DNA of 61,145 nt from Saprospiraceae bacterium (GCA_029251525.1 JAQXDE010000037.1:1-61145); one strand, 5' to 3'; counted from the stretch's first letter, positions 11,001-21,507 are shown. Made by a program: numbers and translations. The notes: a model not told the origin generated them from the letters alone.

Positions 11001-11196
11001 TCACACCACATACTGCATTGGAACGACCTCCTCGAAATGGACCAATACTCCTCCATTTTAATGCATCAAAGTTTTTAGTATCAAATACATATTCTTCAGT
11101 AGGCTCAAGTTTCTTATTTCGCTTTTTCTTTCTTTGAGAAAAAAGAGGTGATGTGAAAACGACTGCTGCAATTAATAGGAAGGTAAGTTTTTTCAT
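8011..11196 (-). CDS. secreted sortilin/VPS10-like Asp-box beta-propeller protein
   Basis: This 1061-residue protein has a signal peptide ([20 protein letters not shown]) followed by a very basic patch RKKKRNKK. Residues about 45-760 contain about eleven BNR/Asp-box repeats, for example [40 protein letters not shown] and TQDEGKTW. This is the pattern of the VPS10/sortilin-type ten-bladed propeller often labelled 'glycosyl hydrolase' in Bacteroidota; catalytic activity should not be assumed. After a beta domain, residues about 900-1030 are helical ([20 protein letters not shown]). No T9SS tail is visible, so it is probably periplasmic or exported by another route. A paralogue-like protein with a sorting tail lies at 42879-45941. 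Confidence 0.88.
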   Translation of the reverse strand: MKKLTFLLIAAVVFTSPLFSQRKKKRNKKLEPTEEYVFDTKNFDALKWRSIGPFRGGRSNAVCGVIGDPMTYYMGSTGGGVWKTNDAGISWNNISDGFLKTGSVGAIEVAPSDANVIYLGMGEHAVRGVMTSHGDGMYRSTDAGLTWEHIGLPESHHIAEIQIHPKNPDIVWVAVQGKLWGKSKERGVYKSMDGGKTWKQTLFVNENTGAADLSLDESNPRILFAGMWDHQRTPWQVRSGGEGSGIWKSTDGGETWKKLKDGLPKKMGKVAIDVSPANPQRIFANIEAEKGGVYRSDNGGKTWTQVCSDRITITRAWYYIEIFADPLDENKVYVLNAPMLKSINGGKSFSRISNPHGDQHHMWINPANSNNIILANDGGGCVTFNGGNSWSSENNQPTAQFYRVIADNRFPYYVYGGQQDNSTVAISSQTASGGIGIRNWYPVAGGESAFIAFNDPNNPTKVFGTTIQGFIDVWDSETKLIKDIQPYPQAKLGTNPIDQKYRFNWNPPLVASQKDKDVLYFGGNVLFRSDDQGQSWTEISKDLTRNDKARHGDGGVPFTNEGAGGEVYNTFSYISTSPHDAGEIWVGTDDGLVHFTQDEGKTWSNVTPQELEESLINAIEMSPTNPGTIYIAVTRYKWNDDTPMIFKTNDYGENWTSITNGIPSNNFVRVIREDPKQSNILYAGTERGLYISFNSGKRWSAYQANLPMVPINDLLVKNNDLVAATGGRAFWILDDLSALQQTKGLPDTTKITVIQPSPTIKFTLGSGSRDNNGSNPKAGVTLDYYLPHNWVDSNELKLEILDYSGKIIRTLSNKKVAKLKGWEGGPPPLQVIPSKPGLNRTNWDLRRETLPAVEDVFVMGDYRGHTVAPGKYTLRFTSNEIVEETTCEVLADLRINADGKVYAEQQALLMKIESSVYDIHESVNRLRAVKIQLNSRVKLLEEMAGVKDVLAKGKEVEKAITDWEKTLIQSNSKTFQDVINFKNQLNTELLNLKDVLDSHDPKPTEGVQLRLTEVLNMWETMKKDMEFIIQEEVGGFNQMYFDKNLPILILPKKAKDKIDKP

Positions 11197-11317
11197 TTCA
11201 GTTAGTTTAGGTTTTATTTTTGAGAAAAAAAGTTAAAAAAATATAAAAACAAAGTAGGGGTCATTCATTTTAAAACTGTCTTAAAAGTACTAATCAATTT
11301 AACGAAAAAGTCAGCCA

Positions 11318-11425
11318 ATGAAAAATCTTAATTACCTAGACAAAGAAATCGCCATAAAAAGTACAATAATTACTTTTTTTGTAATTGCTCTGTGCATTCT
11401 TTCTTTTTTGATCGTGAATGGTTAA
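11318..11425 (+). CDS. possible 35-aa single-pass membrane peptide
   Basis: ATG at 11318 opens a 35-residue frame, MKNLNYLDKEIAIKST followed by a strongly hydrophobic helix ending ILSFLIVNG, with stop TAA at 11423-11425. The polar N-terminus and clean single membrane helix are what a real small membrane protein looks like. It lies alone between two minus-strand genes, with no clear promoter, so chance cannot be excluded. Confidence 0.3.
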   Translation: MKNLNYLDKEIAIKSTIITFFVIALCILSFLIVNG

Positions 11426-11480
11426 ACTCTCATATTCATGAGAATAAAAAACTAGATCAAAAAGAAATATCCGTCCACTA

Positions 11481-12098
11481 TTAATCATTAATCATTATAA
11501 AATCGTGCATTTGTTGAACAGTTTCTTCAGGTGTTCCACTGGCATCAATCTCCACTATAGTATCTCCATTCCATCGTCTTAAATATTGGATAGCTTTAAA
11601 AAATTTCTTCCTATCCTCCTCTAAGTTTTCCTCAAATAATTCTTTCGCTTGATTTCTTCCTTTCATTCTTTGATAGCAAACTTCATTATCTACATTTAAG
11701 AAAAAAATCACGTCGGGCTTTCGTGCTTCCTCATTCATTTTTAATACTTCTTTAAATCCAAAACCATCTTTACTCTGATAAACTAGAGAAGACAAATAAT
11801 ATCTATCGCAAATAATTGCTCGGTCACCTGCTCTTTCCAACCATGGATTAATCAACCTATCTCGGTGATCTAACCTATTAGCCGCAAATGATAAAGCTAA
11901 AGTTCGATGAGAAAATTGTATTATTTTTTTTGTCAAAACAGATCGAATATAAATTCCACCTACCATATCATCATTAGGTTCATAGGATCGTTTTACTTTT
12001 AATTTTTTCTTTAATTTTTTACACAACAATTCAGAAGCTGTCGTTTTACCTGCTCCATCCAAACCTTCAATAACTATAAAAAGTGACTTTTTTGACAT
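11481..12098 (-). CDS. tmk: thymidylate kinase
   Basis: The product is 205 residues from ATG at 12096-12098. An upstream in-frame Met at 12149 would add 17 residues before the P-loop and is unlikely, as MSKKSLFIVIEGLDGAGKTT already matches the family N-terminus. The Walker A motif is EGLDGAGKTT. A DR(Y/H)-type motif CDRYYLSSLVYQ and the lid-like segment KGRNQAKELFE follow. The enzyme phosphorylates dTMP to dTDP in the cytoplasm. The length is normal. The gene appears to stand alone; its 5' side faces the lipoprotein gene at 12232. Confidence 0.92.
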   Translation of the reverse strand: MSKKSLFIVIEGLDGAGKTTASELLCKKLKKKLKVKRSYEPNDDMVGGIYIRSVLTKKIIQFSHRTLALSFAANRLDHRDRLINPWLERAGDRAIICDRYYLSSLVYQSKDGFGFKEVLKMNEEARKPDVIFFLNVDNEVCYQRMKGRNQAKELFEENLEEDRKKFFKAIQYLRRWNGDTIVEIDASGTPEETVQQMHDFIMIND

Positions 12099-12231
12099 AA
12101 AAATATATTCTAATTTTTGATTTACAATGATATAAAAAGTATGGCACAATTCTTTTTAACTTTAACCTTGATTTTACATTGAAGTTGCTTAAACTTTATT
12201 TTACAAAATATTTTATTAAAAAATTTAACAT

Positions 12232-12741
12232 ATGAAAAACCTTATACTTTTTCTCACATTTTTTTCTACCCTTTTCCTAGCTTGCAACTCTGATTCAAAC
12301 TCTAAAAATACTATCAATGATATTCCTGATGACAAACTATGGGCGATTTTTTTAGGGGACTTTAAAAATGCTATTGGAAAAAATGATCTTCAAGATATAG
12401 TTAAATTAATTGACTTTCCGCTAGACGGTAATTTTTTTAAAACGAATACCGGAAAAGGTCTGTCTAAGAATGGTGTTCTTAAAAATTATGGAAAAATAAT
12501 TGGGACTACTGTGCGGGAAAGAGTTATTATTGCAAAAACAGATGAATGGTCGGAGAGGAAAATTAACTCAAGAGATGATTCCAAAAAATTTGGCGTCCCG
12601 GTTGGTGAAACAATGAAGGTTTTAACATTAAACTTTGTTTTCAACAAAGGTGAAGAGGATCAAACCGAGTCAGCACAAATATTTTATTTTGCGAAAGTTA
12701 AAGGAGATTATAAATGGTGTGCAATGGAGATTGTGGGTTAA
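12232..12741 (+). CDS. lipoprotein of unknown function
   Basis: This 169-residue protein has a short lipoprotein signal with lipobox LFLAC (Cys about 18), followed by a Ser/Asn-rich linker. The remaining domain alternates helix and strand, with LWAIFLGDFKNAIGKNDLQD and a C-terminal strand YKWCAMEIVG. The shape resembles small NTF2-like lipoproteins of Bacteroidota, but I cannot assign a family firmly. It diverges from tmk and converges on the giant gene at 12837 across a long hairpin. Confidence 0.8.
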   Translation: MKNLILFLTFFSTLFLACNSDSNSKNTINDIPDDKLWAIFLGDFKNAIGKNDLQDIVKLIDFPLDGNFFKTNTGKGLSKNGVLKNYGKIIGTTVRERVIIAKTDEWSERKINSRDDSKKFGVPVGETMKVLTLNFVFNKGEEDQTESAQIFYFAKVKGDYKWCAMEIVG

Positions 12742-12752
12742 AATAAATATTC

Positions 12753-12819
12753 AACAAGGATTTATAATTTGAGAAGTTTTCATCACAACTAGATACTTCA
12801 TAAATTTTAAATCCTTGTT
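12753..12819. terminator. probable bidirectional terminator between convergent genes
   Basis: Arms 12753-12770 (AACAAGGATTTATAATTT) and 12802-12819 pair over 18 bp with one mismatch, around a 31-nt loop. It sits between the stops of the lipoprotein gene (12741) and the giant gene (12837). Confidence 0.6.
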
Positions 12820-12836
12820 TCTTGATAATTTTCTTC

Positions 12837-15800
12837 TTATTTGGTCAATGTTATATCTCCCTTAAAAATCTTCACCAAACCATCTTTAAATTCAATTTCA
12901 GCAAAGAAAATAAATACATTTGGGTTTAATTTTTCTCCATTAAAAAATCCATCCCATCCTTCAGTTGGGTCATTCGGTTGGAAGTTTTCATTTTCAAAAA
13001 TAACATCGCCCCATCGATTGAAAATTCTAAAGTTTTTTACTCTTGCAACATCTTGCCCTGCATTAATGTAAAAAATATCATTGAATCCATTGTCATCAGG
13101 GCTAAACCCATTTGGGATAAATACATTTTGGTTTTTTTCTACAAAAATTGTTATTGAATCAACTGCTAAACACCCATTCTCATCAAACATAGTTACAGTA
13201 TAAGTGGACTGATCAACTGGAGAAACAAATTGACTTAGGCAATTATCACAATTTGAATTAGCTGACCAAATAATTTCCGTAGGAGTAAAACTTAGTATGG
13301 ATTGAATCTCTATACTATCGCCTAGTTCTATTATTTCATCAAACCCTAGATCCACTTCTACCTCCAAAGGTTCAGGGACTATCACTTGATCTGAAATCAA
13401 ACAACCATTATCGTCCGAAATAGTCAAGGAATGACCTCCTGGAGAAACAAAATCTAAAACTGTGGGAAAATCCTGTAATACTGCAAATCCACTCCCATCT
13501 AATGAGTAACTGTAATTCCCTGATCCTCCAAATATATTATCCAATATGATTTGTCCATCAAATATAGCTGAACAAGGGGGTGCATTTGAAATTATTACTA
13601 ATTGAATTTCACTAGGCTGTATAAGTGTGGTAGATGCAGTAGTTGAACAACCTAAAGCATCAGTAATTGTCACATCATAATTCCCAGCAAATACATTTTG
13701 GATATTTGGAGATGTGCTTCCATTACTCCAAAGGAATTGAAAAGGTGCTGCTCCTGATATTGGAACAGCTATGGCCGCACCATCATTTTCATTAAAACAA
13801 CTAATATTAAAATTTCCAAATTGGGAAGTAGGCTGTACAATCGCCTCTACCTCCTCAACCTGAATGGTAATTTGAGTTGTAGGTATAACACCAATACAGC
13901 TATTATTTAAAGGAATAACCGCCTCAAGGGAGTAGATTGTAGTTACTGATGGAAGAACTGTAATTGTGTGCCCATCAGAAATTCCATTCAATAATATTGG
14001 AGGGTTATTCCCCTCTGAAAACTCTACGTTATAGGTTGAACCTCCAGTCAAATTAAAGGTCAAAATAGCCTCGGTGTTAGGACAAATTATATTAGTTGAA
14101 GCTGAAATTGTTCCAGTAATTTCAGGTTCAAAAGTCAAATCAACATTAATGATACTATCGCAGCCATTCATGTTCCCACCTGGAATAATTTCAGTACCTG
14201 ATGCATTTAACTCATCGTAAACGATGCTATTAACAATAATACTTTCACCATCGCATAATGTTTGAATTAAATCATTTGTGGAATTTAAAGTTACAGAAAG
14301 TTCAATTTCAACAATTTGAGAAAAACAAGTTCCACTTGAAACTATCCCATAAACTGATGTACTGGCTGATGTAACTGTTGTTGAACTTGGTATAGTTGCT
14401 CCAGCATCCGTATACCAACTGACCATATTTCCGTTTCCTCCATTAATTGAGTTTTCTAACAATGTTAAATTAAATGTAGCGATACCGCCACCTTCATCAC
14501 ATTGAGAATTAATAGTTGAAAATGCAATTGGATTATCCTCAATTGCCAAAACAACTTCCACTATTTGAGACGAACAAACTCCATCGGTCACGATTGCATA
14601 GACAGAGGCATTGCCTGATGTAATTGTAGTTAAACTTGGTATGGTAGCTCCATCATCCATATACCAACTGACCATATTTCCGTTTCCTCCATTAATAATA
14701 TTTTCTAGTGCAGTTAAATCAAAAGTTGCTGTTCCATTTCCATCATCACATTGAGTATCTGTTGTAGAAAATGCTGATAAATTATTATCAACAGCCAAAA
14801 TGATTTCAACTATGGGAGAGTAACAAATTCCATTTGTCACAATCGCGTAAACAGACGTATCCCCTGTAAGAATTGTGGTCGGACTTGGAATAGTTGCCCC
14901 TTGATCTGAAAACCAAATAACAGTATTCCCACTTCCACCTGAAACTATATTTTCTAACGCAATTAAATCAAAAATGGCTATTCCACTTCCATCATCACAC
15001 TGGATATCTGTTGTAGAAAATGCAGTTAAACTATTTTCAACAATCAAGGTAATTTCTACTATTTGGGAGGAGCAAATTCCATCTGTTACGATTGCGTATA
15101 CAGAAGCATTTCCTGAAGTAATTATAGATGGACTTGGTATGGTAGCTCCGGCATTAGTATACCAACTAACCATATTTCCACTACCACCATTGACTGAGTT
15201 TTCTAAAGTAGTCAAATCAAAGATAGCTGTTCCATTCCCTCCATCACATTGAGTGTCTGTCGTAGAAAATGCAACTATAATGTTTTCAATTGTTAGATTG
15301 ATTTCAACAATTTGAGATAAACAACTCCCATCAGTTACGATTGCGTATACAGAGGTATTTCCTGATGTAATTGAAGTTGAACTTGGTATTGTTGCCCCGG
15401 AATCCGTGTACCAAATGACCGTATTTCCAGTTCCTCCGTTGACTGTATTTTCCAAAGTGGTCAGATCAAAAGTAGCAGTTCCATTGCCGTCATCACATTG
15501 AGTGTATATAGTTGAAAATGCAGATAAACTATTTTCAACGATTAAGGTGATTTCTACAACTTCAGACAAGCAATTCCCATCAGTTACAATTGCGTAAACA
15601 GATGTATTTCCTGAGGTAACTATAGTTGGGCTTAGTATAGTTGCTACTGAATCTGTGTACCAATTGACCGTATTCCCATTTCCTCCATTAACTATATTTT
15701 CTAAATCTGCTAAATTAAAAGTGGCAGTTCCATTGCCATCATCACATTGAGTATCTGTTGTTGGAAATACAGTTAAATTATCAAAAATAATTAACTCTAC

Positions 15801-18800
15801 CTCTACTATTTCGGAAAAACAAACTCCATCTGTCGCTATTGCATAAATTATAGTTGAAGCAGAAACAAAGGGTGAAGCAATTGCTAATGTTAAGTTTTGG
15901 TCCGCAAACCAGAACACCTGATTGCCGTTATTAAGGTTAATTACATCTTCCTGCATATCCAAATCAAAAGAGGCAGTTCCATTGCCATCATCACAACTAG
16001 ACAGTGAATAGTTATTAACAACAGGAACTTCAGGAGATAAAGTCAACGAAATTTCAACTGGTATGGAAGAACAACTACCATTAACTACAATTGCATATAT
16101 CAAAGTTGGAGTAGTTTCAAATTCATCAAAAGGTGGCGAAAGTGGAATATTAGCTGCAGCATCCTCAAACCATAAAATGCTATTTCCATTTCCTCCAGTG
16201 ATATTATCTTGAAAATTCAAATTAGTCAAATCATAAATTGCTGTACCTGTTCCATCATTACAAGCAGAAAGAGAAGTTGGATTTGCCTCAATGTCATTAC
16301 TTATTTCAAGAGTCACCTCAACTGCCTCTGCGGTACAACTTACATCATTAACTACAGCATAAATTGTTGTTGCAGATGAATTAAAAGGTGATGAAATCGA
16401 GTTGGTTAAGTTTACATCTGAATACCAATTGATTGGATTTCCATTTCCTCCATTAACGATATTTAAAATTGCATTAAGATCGAACTCTGCTGTCCCATTT
16501 CCGCTATCACAATTTGATAATGTTGCTGAATTAGCTTCTGGAAGGTTTGCTACGGTCAAATCAATTCCTTCAGCTGAAGAAGTACAATTTGCATCCGAAA
16601 CAATTGCATAAATTGTTGTAGAACTTGAATTAAAAGGTGATGAAATTGAATTAGTTCCGTTAGCATTTAAGAACCAAGAAACGGTATTTCCATTTCCTCC
16701 ATTTACAATATTTTCGATTGTGCTTAAATCAAAAATTGCCATACCCCCACCCTCATCACAAAGAGTAGCTGATGCACCTGAAATCTCAGGCGTAGTAGTT
16801 ATATTTAAATCAATACTAACTGAACTGGACAAGCAATTTCCATTATCAACTATTGCGTAAATTGTCGTTGCTGAACTTAAGTATGGTGAATTAATCGTCA
16901 TTGTTGCATTGGCATCTGAATACCACAGAACAATATTCCCATTCCCTCCGTTTACAATATTTTCTAAAGTCGTCAAATCAAAAGTAGCAGTACCATTACC
17001 ATCATCACAAAGAGAGGTTGATGTTAGATTAGCAACAGGTAAATCCTCTACTACTAAATCAATTGCTATTGGTTCGGATGTACAATTCATATTTCCTACA
17101 ACTGCATAAATTGTTGTTGTACCCGAAAAATAAGGAGAGGCGATATTATTTGTACCATTAATATCTGAATACCAATTAACTAGATTTCCTGAACCAATTG
17201 TATTCTCCAAAGACGTTAAATCAAATGTTGCCATTCCTATTCCTTCATCACAAAGTGTAGCTGAAGATGCATTACCAGTTGGAACATTCTCGACTGTCAA
17301 ATTAATTGCTACTGGTTCTGAAGAACAAAACCCTACAGTGACCGTAGCGTAAATTATTGTCGTCGATGTATTAAATGGCGAAGATATCAACAAAGTACCT
17401 CCTGAATCTGAGAAAAAATCAACAGGATCAGAGGTACCCCCGTTTATTGTACTTTCTAAAGTTGTAAGGTCAAATATAGCTGTACCATTTCCAATATCAC
17501 AGAGTGTTGCAAAAGTTGTATTTGCGGTTGGTTGGTTTTCTACCATTAAATCCACAGGCACCGGTTCCGAAATACAATTACCGATTGTAATGATTGCATA
17601 AATTACTGTTGTACCCGCATTGTAGGGAGAAAAAATCTGGTTCGTAATACCCATATCTGAATACCATAAGACTGGATGATTTGTACCTCCATTCACAGTA
17701 CTTTCCAAACTCGTTAAATCAAAATCTGCTAAACCACTAACATCATTAATGCATTCTGAAGCAGTAGTTGAAACACCTGCAGGAGTAGAGTTAACAATAA
17801 GATCTACAGCAACCGGTTGAGAATTACAAAGTGCTCCATTAACAACCGCATAAATTATGGCTGATCCAGAATTATATGGTGAGGAGATCAAATTCGTCCC
17901 TCCTGAGTCTGAATACCATGAAACTGCATAAGAGGATCCACCATTAACTATGTTTTCCAAAGACATTAAATCAAATTCAGCAGTTCCATTTGTTGTCTCA
18001 CACTCTTCCCCACTAGTTGCAAAAGCAGCGGGTGTATTTATTACATTTAGATCAACTTGAACTGGTACTGACTCACAACCTGCCACATTTGAAACTACTG
18101 CATAAATCTGCGTTGTAGAGGTATTAAACGGAGAAGTTAAAATCGGGTTAGTCCCATTAGCATTTAAAAACCAATTGACTGAATAAGCTGGATTGGTATT
18201 TACAACCAAAGCAAGAGTAGTTAAATCAAAATTAGCCGTTCCATCTCCAATATCGCAATCATCTCCAATGGCTGAATTGGCAGCAGGTGCATTTTCAACA
18301 GACAAAATAATTTCAGCAATGTTTGAGGGACAATTACCATTGGAAACAATGGCATAAACTGTAGTTGAAGCTGTATTGTAAGGTGAAGAAATTAAAAGAG
18401 TAGCTCCAGCATCTGAATACCAATTTATAGTATTTCCAATTATATTATTAATATCATTTTCGATAAGTGTCAAATCAAAATCTCCTGTTCCATTCCCCAA
18501 GTCACAAATTACGGCAATTGCATTATTTGCAATTGGAGCATCTTCAACATTTAAAGAAATTGGGATAATTGGTGATGTACAGTTTCCATCACTGACTTCT
18601 GCGTAAATTGTTGTTGACCCAGTATTGTAAGGTGAAAAAATTGGAAAGCTCCCATTCATATCCGAATACCAGTTTACAGTATTCCCTTGTGTACTATTTA
18701 TATCAAGTGCTAAAACATTAAGATCAAAATTTGCAGTTCCATTTCCTAAATCACAGTTTGAGGCAGTAGTAATATTTGCTGTTGGAACAATATCAATTGA

Positions 18801-21473
18801 TAATCCAATTGCGACAATTTGCGAAACACAATTAGCATTGGTCACTTGTGCATAAACAATTGTTGAAGCTGTTGAATAGGGAGATGAGATTGGAATAGTT
18901 GCATTTGAATCAAAATACCAATTAACAGTATTCCCAAGTTCATTATTTACATTAAGTCCAATATTATTTAAATCAAATGAAGCAGTTCCATTTCCCTCAT
19001 CACACTCTGAGGCCGAAGTACTATTTGCTATAATTCCTGGAGTTACTATCAACTCTACAGGAAGAATAGGGGAAGTACAAATTCCATTGATGGTTTGCAC
19101 ATAAACAAACGTCGACGAAGAAAGATAACTATTTGGAAGCAAAATTTGGTTTAGACCATTAACATCTTCAAACCAAGAAACTGTAGCTCCACTACCTGCA
19201 TTAACAGTATTTTCAACTGTAGTTAAATCAAAAACTGCTTGATTTCCAAATACAGCACACTCTTGTATTGTTGTGGATACTACAGGAGGAAATGGAGTTA
19301 CAAAAAGTGTTACTTGAGTAGCCAACGAGGTGCATGGAGCACTACCAATAACTGCATAAACAATTGTGTTATCTTGAGTTGTCAATAATGAACCAGGAAT
19401 AGGCATGGTAGCTGATGCATCTGTAAACCAAGCAACTGGTAGTCCTGTTCCTCCATTTACATCATTATTAATTGTTGACAAATCAAATTCTCCAAAAGTT
19501 GGAATTATTGTTGATTCACAAACAGTCATTGTAGAAGGAAAACCTATTGGTGTCTGAACCACAGTCAAGGTTATAGGTACACCAATTGAAGGACATCCAT
19601 TTTCAGTAACCGTGGCATAGACAACCCCGGATCCAGAAGTGTAATTTGCCCAATTGATAATTGGAATATTTCCACCAACATCCATAAACCATTCTACCGG
19701 TAACCCTGTTCCTCCATTTACAATAGTAGTAACCGTTGATAAATCAAATGTAACGGTACCAGTTGATGAACAAGCTGATAAACTTGCTGGAAATGCTGTT
19801 GGAACTGAATTAACAATTAATTGAACAGCAACGGGATCAGATTCACAATTCGTGGAATTAGATGTAGCATAAACTGTGGTCGATGTTGTTGAATAATTTG
19901 AAGGATTATTAATTGTTGTAGATAACAACATATCTTCATACCAATTAACAGAATTGGAGCTTCCACCATTCACAACAGTATTTAATCCTAATAAATTAAA
20001 TGTCGATGCATTCCCTCCCTCATCACATTCTATTATTGGACCAGCAGCAAATGCTGTTGGTGTTTCTTCTATATCCATAAAAAATGGAGTAGGATCTACT
20101 GTGCCAGGACATCCAGCATTATCAGTTATTCCGGTCAAAGTAAAAGTTAAATTTCCAAGTATAAAATTAGGTACTGATAAGGTAGCTGTATTTATATCAT
20201 ATGTTGGTATAAGCCCTTGAGAACAAACATTAAGTTCAAAATTAATTGAAGTCACTTGAATTGTCACTGGGAAATTATTTACAAATGGAGGTAAATCTAG
20301 TACCCCATCCAATGTATAAGGAGGAGCAGTTGGCCCCGCAATTGTGATGGTTACAATTGAACAATTATCAGAGCATAAAACACCACCTCCTGACAATGAA
20401 GCATTAGGTCCTCCTCCTGATCCAGTAAATGTAATCTGAGCCTCTCCAGCAAAATTAGAATAGATTGGACAACCATTCAATGCCGTCACAGAAACTAAAG
20501 AAAAGGTAGTACTTGCTGATAGTGAAACTATTTCAGTATATCCATTTGTAATATCTGATAATGTAAAATTAGATGATCCATCGGTGTATACTACATCAAA
20601 TGGACCACCAGTTGATGGTAAATTAAACGTTAAGGTTTCATTATATGATCCACATCCCCATGCACAAATAGCACAAGAAATTGACATATCATTAGTGGAT
20701 ATAGGTAAAATTGAAGGCGGAGGGTTGTTATTATAGTCTGTACAATTAGTGTAAGAGGTCCAATTGGTTGGATCTTTAATACGATTAATCCATTCTAATT
20801 GAGTAGTTGCCGTTGTTGGACCAGTATAATTAACATAATTAGTAGTACCACCCGTCGGATTCATGAAAAAACAAGGATCAACATCTGGATGTAAATTTGA
20901 TTGTTGAGAACTTCCATCAGCATTCCAAATAGTTCTTGTATTAAAACCATAGAGCACCTTTCCATTATAAGTTGCATCATGTTCTCCAGTTTCACCGCCA
21001 TTGTCCCAAACACCACCTTGCATCACATACATTTGATCTCCACCAGAATTCATATTGACATTCCTATCAAAAGTAGAGGGAACATTTAAATTTATAAATG
21101 TCCAATCTGGATTGGCTGTTTGAGTAGCTGTAAAGCTTGTAATCAAGGTTAACTCAAAACTTGTCCCAGCTGGAATAGTCCCACCAGTTCGAGTCATTCG
21201 ATAGGTTCCTTCTGAATCTCCCCAGAGACCAGCGGAAACACGTTCCCAACCATTATCAGTTATGTCAAATTCTGTCCCATTTGTAATATCTTTAAAAGCA
21301 ACAAATGTAACCACATCAGTCCCCCCAGAGCCACCACAAGCAGCACTATTAGCATTTACCCCAAGTATGGCTATATCACCACCTTGTAGATCAGTTTGAG
21401 CATTCAAATTTTTGGGAAGAACAGAAAGAAGGACAACTATAACGAGGTAGTTGATAATTTTAAATGACTGCAT
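12837..21473 (-). CDS. giant repetitive surface protein with gliding-type (CHU_C) T9SS C-terminal domain
   Basis: This 2878-residue secreted protein begins with a signal peptide (cleavage near NLNAQ). Residues about 27-250 hold an N-terminal domain (GGDIAILGVNANS... FDITDNGWER). From about residue 470 to 2395 there are 23 tandem repeats of 81-88 residues with the pattern CDDGNGTATFDLTTLEN, WYTD, SVYAIVTDGNC and a closing IVEITLIVEN. Each repeat has two cysteines at fixed places, suggesting one disulfide per Ig-like unit. After these come a SprB-type repeat (FNISCFNENDGAA ... VTITDALGC) and a last domain FIPNGFSPDDNGFNDIFYI ... FNRWGDVIFEN, the gliding-associated type B sorting domain. Probable role: T9SS-exported surface adhesin or filament. 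A TAnnTTTG promoter lies just upstream. Confidence 0.93.
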   Translation of the reverse strand: MQSFKIINYLVIVVLLSVLPKNLNAQTDLQGGDIAILGVNANSAACGGSGGTDVVTFVAFKDITNGTEFDITDNGWERVSAGLWGDSEGTYRMTRTGGTIPAGTSFELTLITSFTATQTANPDWTFINLNVPSTFDRNVNMNSGGDQMYVMQGGVWDNGGETGEHDATYNGKVLYGFNTRTIWNADGSSQQSNLHPDVDPCFFMNPTGGTTNYVNYTGPTTATTQLEWINRIKDPTNWTSYTNCTDYNNNPPPSILPISTNDMSISCAICAWGCGSYNETLTFNLPSTGGPFDVVYTDGSSNFTLSDITNGYTEIVSLSASTTFSLVSVTALNGCPIYSNFAGEAQITFTGSGGGPNASLSGGGVLCSDNCSIVTITIAGPTAPPYTLDGVLDLPPFVNNFPVTIQVTSINFELNVCSQGLIPTYDINTATLSVPNFILGNLTFTLTGITDNAGCPGTVDPTPFFMDIEETPTAFAAGPIIECDEGGNASTFNLLGLNTVVNGGSSNSVNWYEDMLLSTTINNPSNYSTTSTTVYATSNSTNCESDPVAVQLIVNSVPTAFPASLSACSSTGTVTFDLSTVTTIVNGGTGLPVEWFMDVGGNIPIINWANYTSGSGVVYATVTENGCPSIGVPITLTVVQTPIGFPSTMTVCESTIIPTFGEFDLSTINNDVNGGTGLPVAWFTDASATMPIPGSLLTTQDNTIVYAVIGSAPCTSLATQVTLFVTPFPPVVSTTIQECAVFGNQAVFDLTTVENTVNAGSGATVSWFEDVNGLNQILLPNSYLSSSTFVYVQTINGICTSPILPVELIVTPGIIANSTSASECDEGNGTASFDLNNIGLNVNNELGNTVNWYFDSNATIPISSPYSTASTIVYAQVTNANCVSQIVAIGLSIDIVPTANITTASNCDLGNGTANFDLNVLALDINSTQGNTVNWYSDMNGSFPIFSPYNTGSTTIYAEVSDGNCTSPIIPISLNVEDAPIANNAIAVICDLGNGTGDFDLTLIENDINNIIGNTINWYSDAGATLLISSPYNTASTTVYAIVSNGNCPSNIAEIILSVENAPAANSAIGDDCDIGDGTANFDLTTLALVVNTNPAYSVNWFLNANGTNPILTSPFNTSTTQIYAVVSNVAGCESVPVQVDLNVINTPAAFATSGEECETTNGTAEFDLMSLENIVNGGSSYAVSWYSDSGGTNLISSPYNSGSAIIYAVVNGALCNSQPVAVDLIVNSTPAGVSTTASECINDVSGLADFDLTSLESTVNGGTNHPVLWYSDMGITNQIFSPYNAGTTVIYAIITIGNCISEPVPVDLMVENQPTANTTFATLCDIGNGTAIFDLTTLESTINGGTSDPVDFFSDSGGTLLISSPFNTSTTIIYATVTVGFCSSEPVAINLTVENVPTGNASSATLCDEGIGMATFDLTSLENTIGSGNLVNWYSDINGTNNIASPYFSGTTTIYAVVGNMNCTSEPIAIDLVVEDLPVANLTSTSLCDDGNGTATFDLTTLENIVNGGNGNIVLWYSDANATMTINSPYLSSATTIYAIVDNGNCLSSSVSIDLNITTTPEISGASATLCDEGGGMAIFDLSTIENIVNGGNGNTVSWFLNANGTNSISSPFNSSSTTIYAIVSDANCTSSAEGIDLTVANLPEANSATLSNCDSGNGTAEFDLNAILNIVNGGNGNPINWYSDVNLTNSISSPFNSSATTIYAVVNDVSCTAEAVEVTLEISNDIEANPTSLSACNDGTGTAIYDLTNLNFQDNITGGNGNSILWFEDAAANIPLSPPFDEFETTPTLIYAIVVNGSCSSIPVEISLTLSPEVPVVNNYSLSSCDDGNGTASFDLDMQEDVINLNNGNQVFWFADQNLTLAIASPFVSASTIIYAIATDGVCFSEIVEVELIIFDNLTVFPTTDTQCDDGNGTATFNLADLENIVNGGNGNTVNWYTDSVATILSPTIVTSGNTSVYAIVTDGNCLSEVVEITLIVENSLSAFSTIYTQCDDGNGTATFDLTTLENTVNGGTGNTVIWYTDSGATIPSSTSITSGNTSVYAIVTDGSCLSQIVEINLTIENIIVAFSTTDTQCDGGNGTAIFDLTTLENSVNGGSGNMVSWYTNAGATIPSPSIITSGNASVYAIVTDGICSSQIVEITLIVENSLTAFSTTDIQCDDGSGIAIFDLIALENIVSGGSGNTVIWFSDQGATIPSPTTILTGDTSVYAIVTNGICYSPIVEIILAVDNNLSAFSTTDTQCDDGNGTATFDLTALENIINGGNGNMVSWYMDDGATIPSLTTITSGNASVYAIVTDGVCSSQIVEVVLAIEDNPIAFSTINSQCDEGGGIATFNLTLLENSINGGNGNMVSWYTDAGATIPSSTTVTSASTSVYGIVSSGTCFSQIVEIELSVTLNSTNDLIQTLCDGESIIVNSIVYDELNASGTEIIPGGNMNGCDSIINVDLTFEPEITGTISASTNIICPNTEAILTFNLTGGSTYNVEFSEGNNPPILLNGISDGHTITVLPSVTTIYSLEAVIPLNNSCIGVIPTTQITIQVEEVEAIVQPTSQFGNFNISCFNENDGAAIAVPISGAAPFQFLWSNGSTSPNIQNVFAGNYDVTITDALGCSTTASTTLIQPSEIQLVIISNAPPCSAIFDGQIILDNIFGGSGNYSYSLDGSGFAVLQDFPTVLDFVSPGGHSLTISDDNGCLISDQVIVPEPLEVEVDLGFDEIIELGDSIEIQSILSFTPTEIIWSANSNCDNCLSQFVSPVDQSTYTVTMFDENGCLAVDSITIFVEKNQNVFIPNGFSPDDNGFNDIFYINAGQDVARVKNFRIFNRWGDVIFENENFQPNDPTEGWDGFFNGEKLNPNVFIFFAEIEFKDGLVKIFKGDITLTK
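14288..20065 (-). repeat. coding tandem array: 23 repeats of about 250 bp
   Basis: The array lies inside the giant gene and has a mean period near 251 bp (about 84 codons). Counting from the N-terminus, repeats 1-4 are diverged, repeats 5-17 share SPYNTxSTTIYA-like middles, and repeats 18-23 (about 14.29-15.79 kb) form a tight subfamily with AFSTTDTQCDDGNGTATFDL and GATIPSPTTITSGNTSVYAI. The C-terminal block therefore looks like the most recent expansion. Assemblies may collapse or expand this region. Confidence 0.9.
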
Positions 21474-21499
21474 CGTTCAGCGTGTTTTTTGATTTATTT

Positions 21500-21507
21500 C
21501 AAAGATA
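21500..21507 (-). promoter_or_regulatory. Bacteroidota-type -7 element for the giant surface protein
   Basis: On the minus strand this reads TATCTTTG, a match to TAnnTTTG, about 27 nt before the ATG at 21473. A TTG lies 16 nt further upstream and may act as the -33 element. Confidence 0.5.

Noticed and set aside
8011-11196. Glycosyl hydrolase activity for the Asp-box protein
   Set aside because: Asp-boxes mark the propeller fold only; no catalytic residues can be assigned.
12099-12149. 17-residue extension of thymidylate kinase
   Set aside because: The family N-terminus starts at MSKKSLF just before the P-loop.
14974-17109. Plus-strand frames inside the giant gene (for example 14974-15252 and 16909-17109)
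   Set aside because: They are antisense shadows of the repeat array and repeat with its period.
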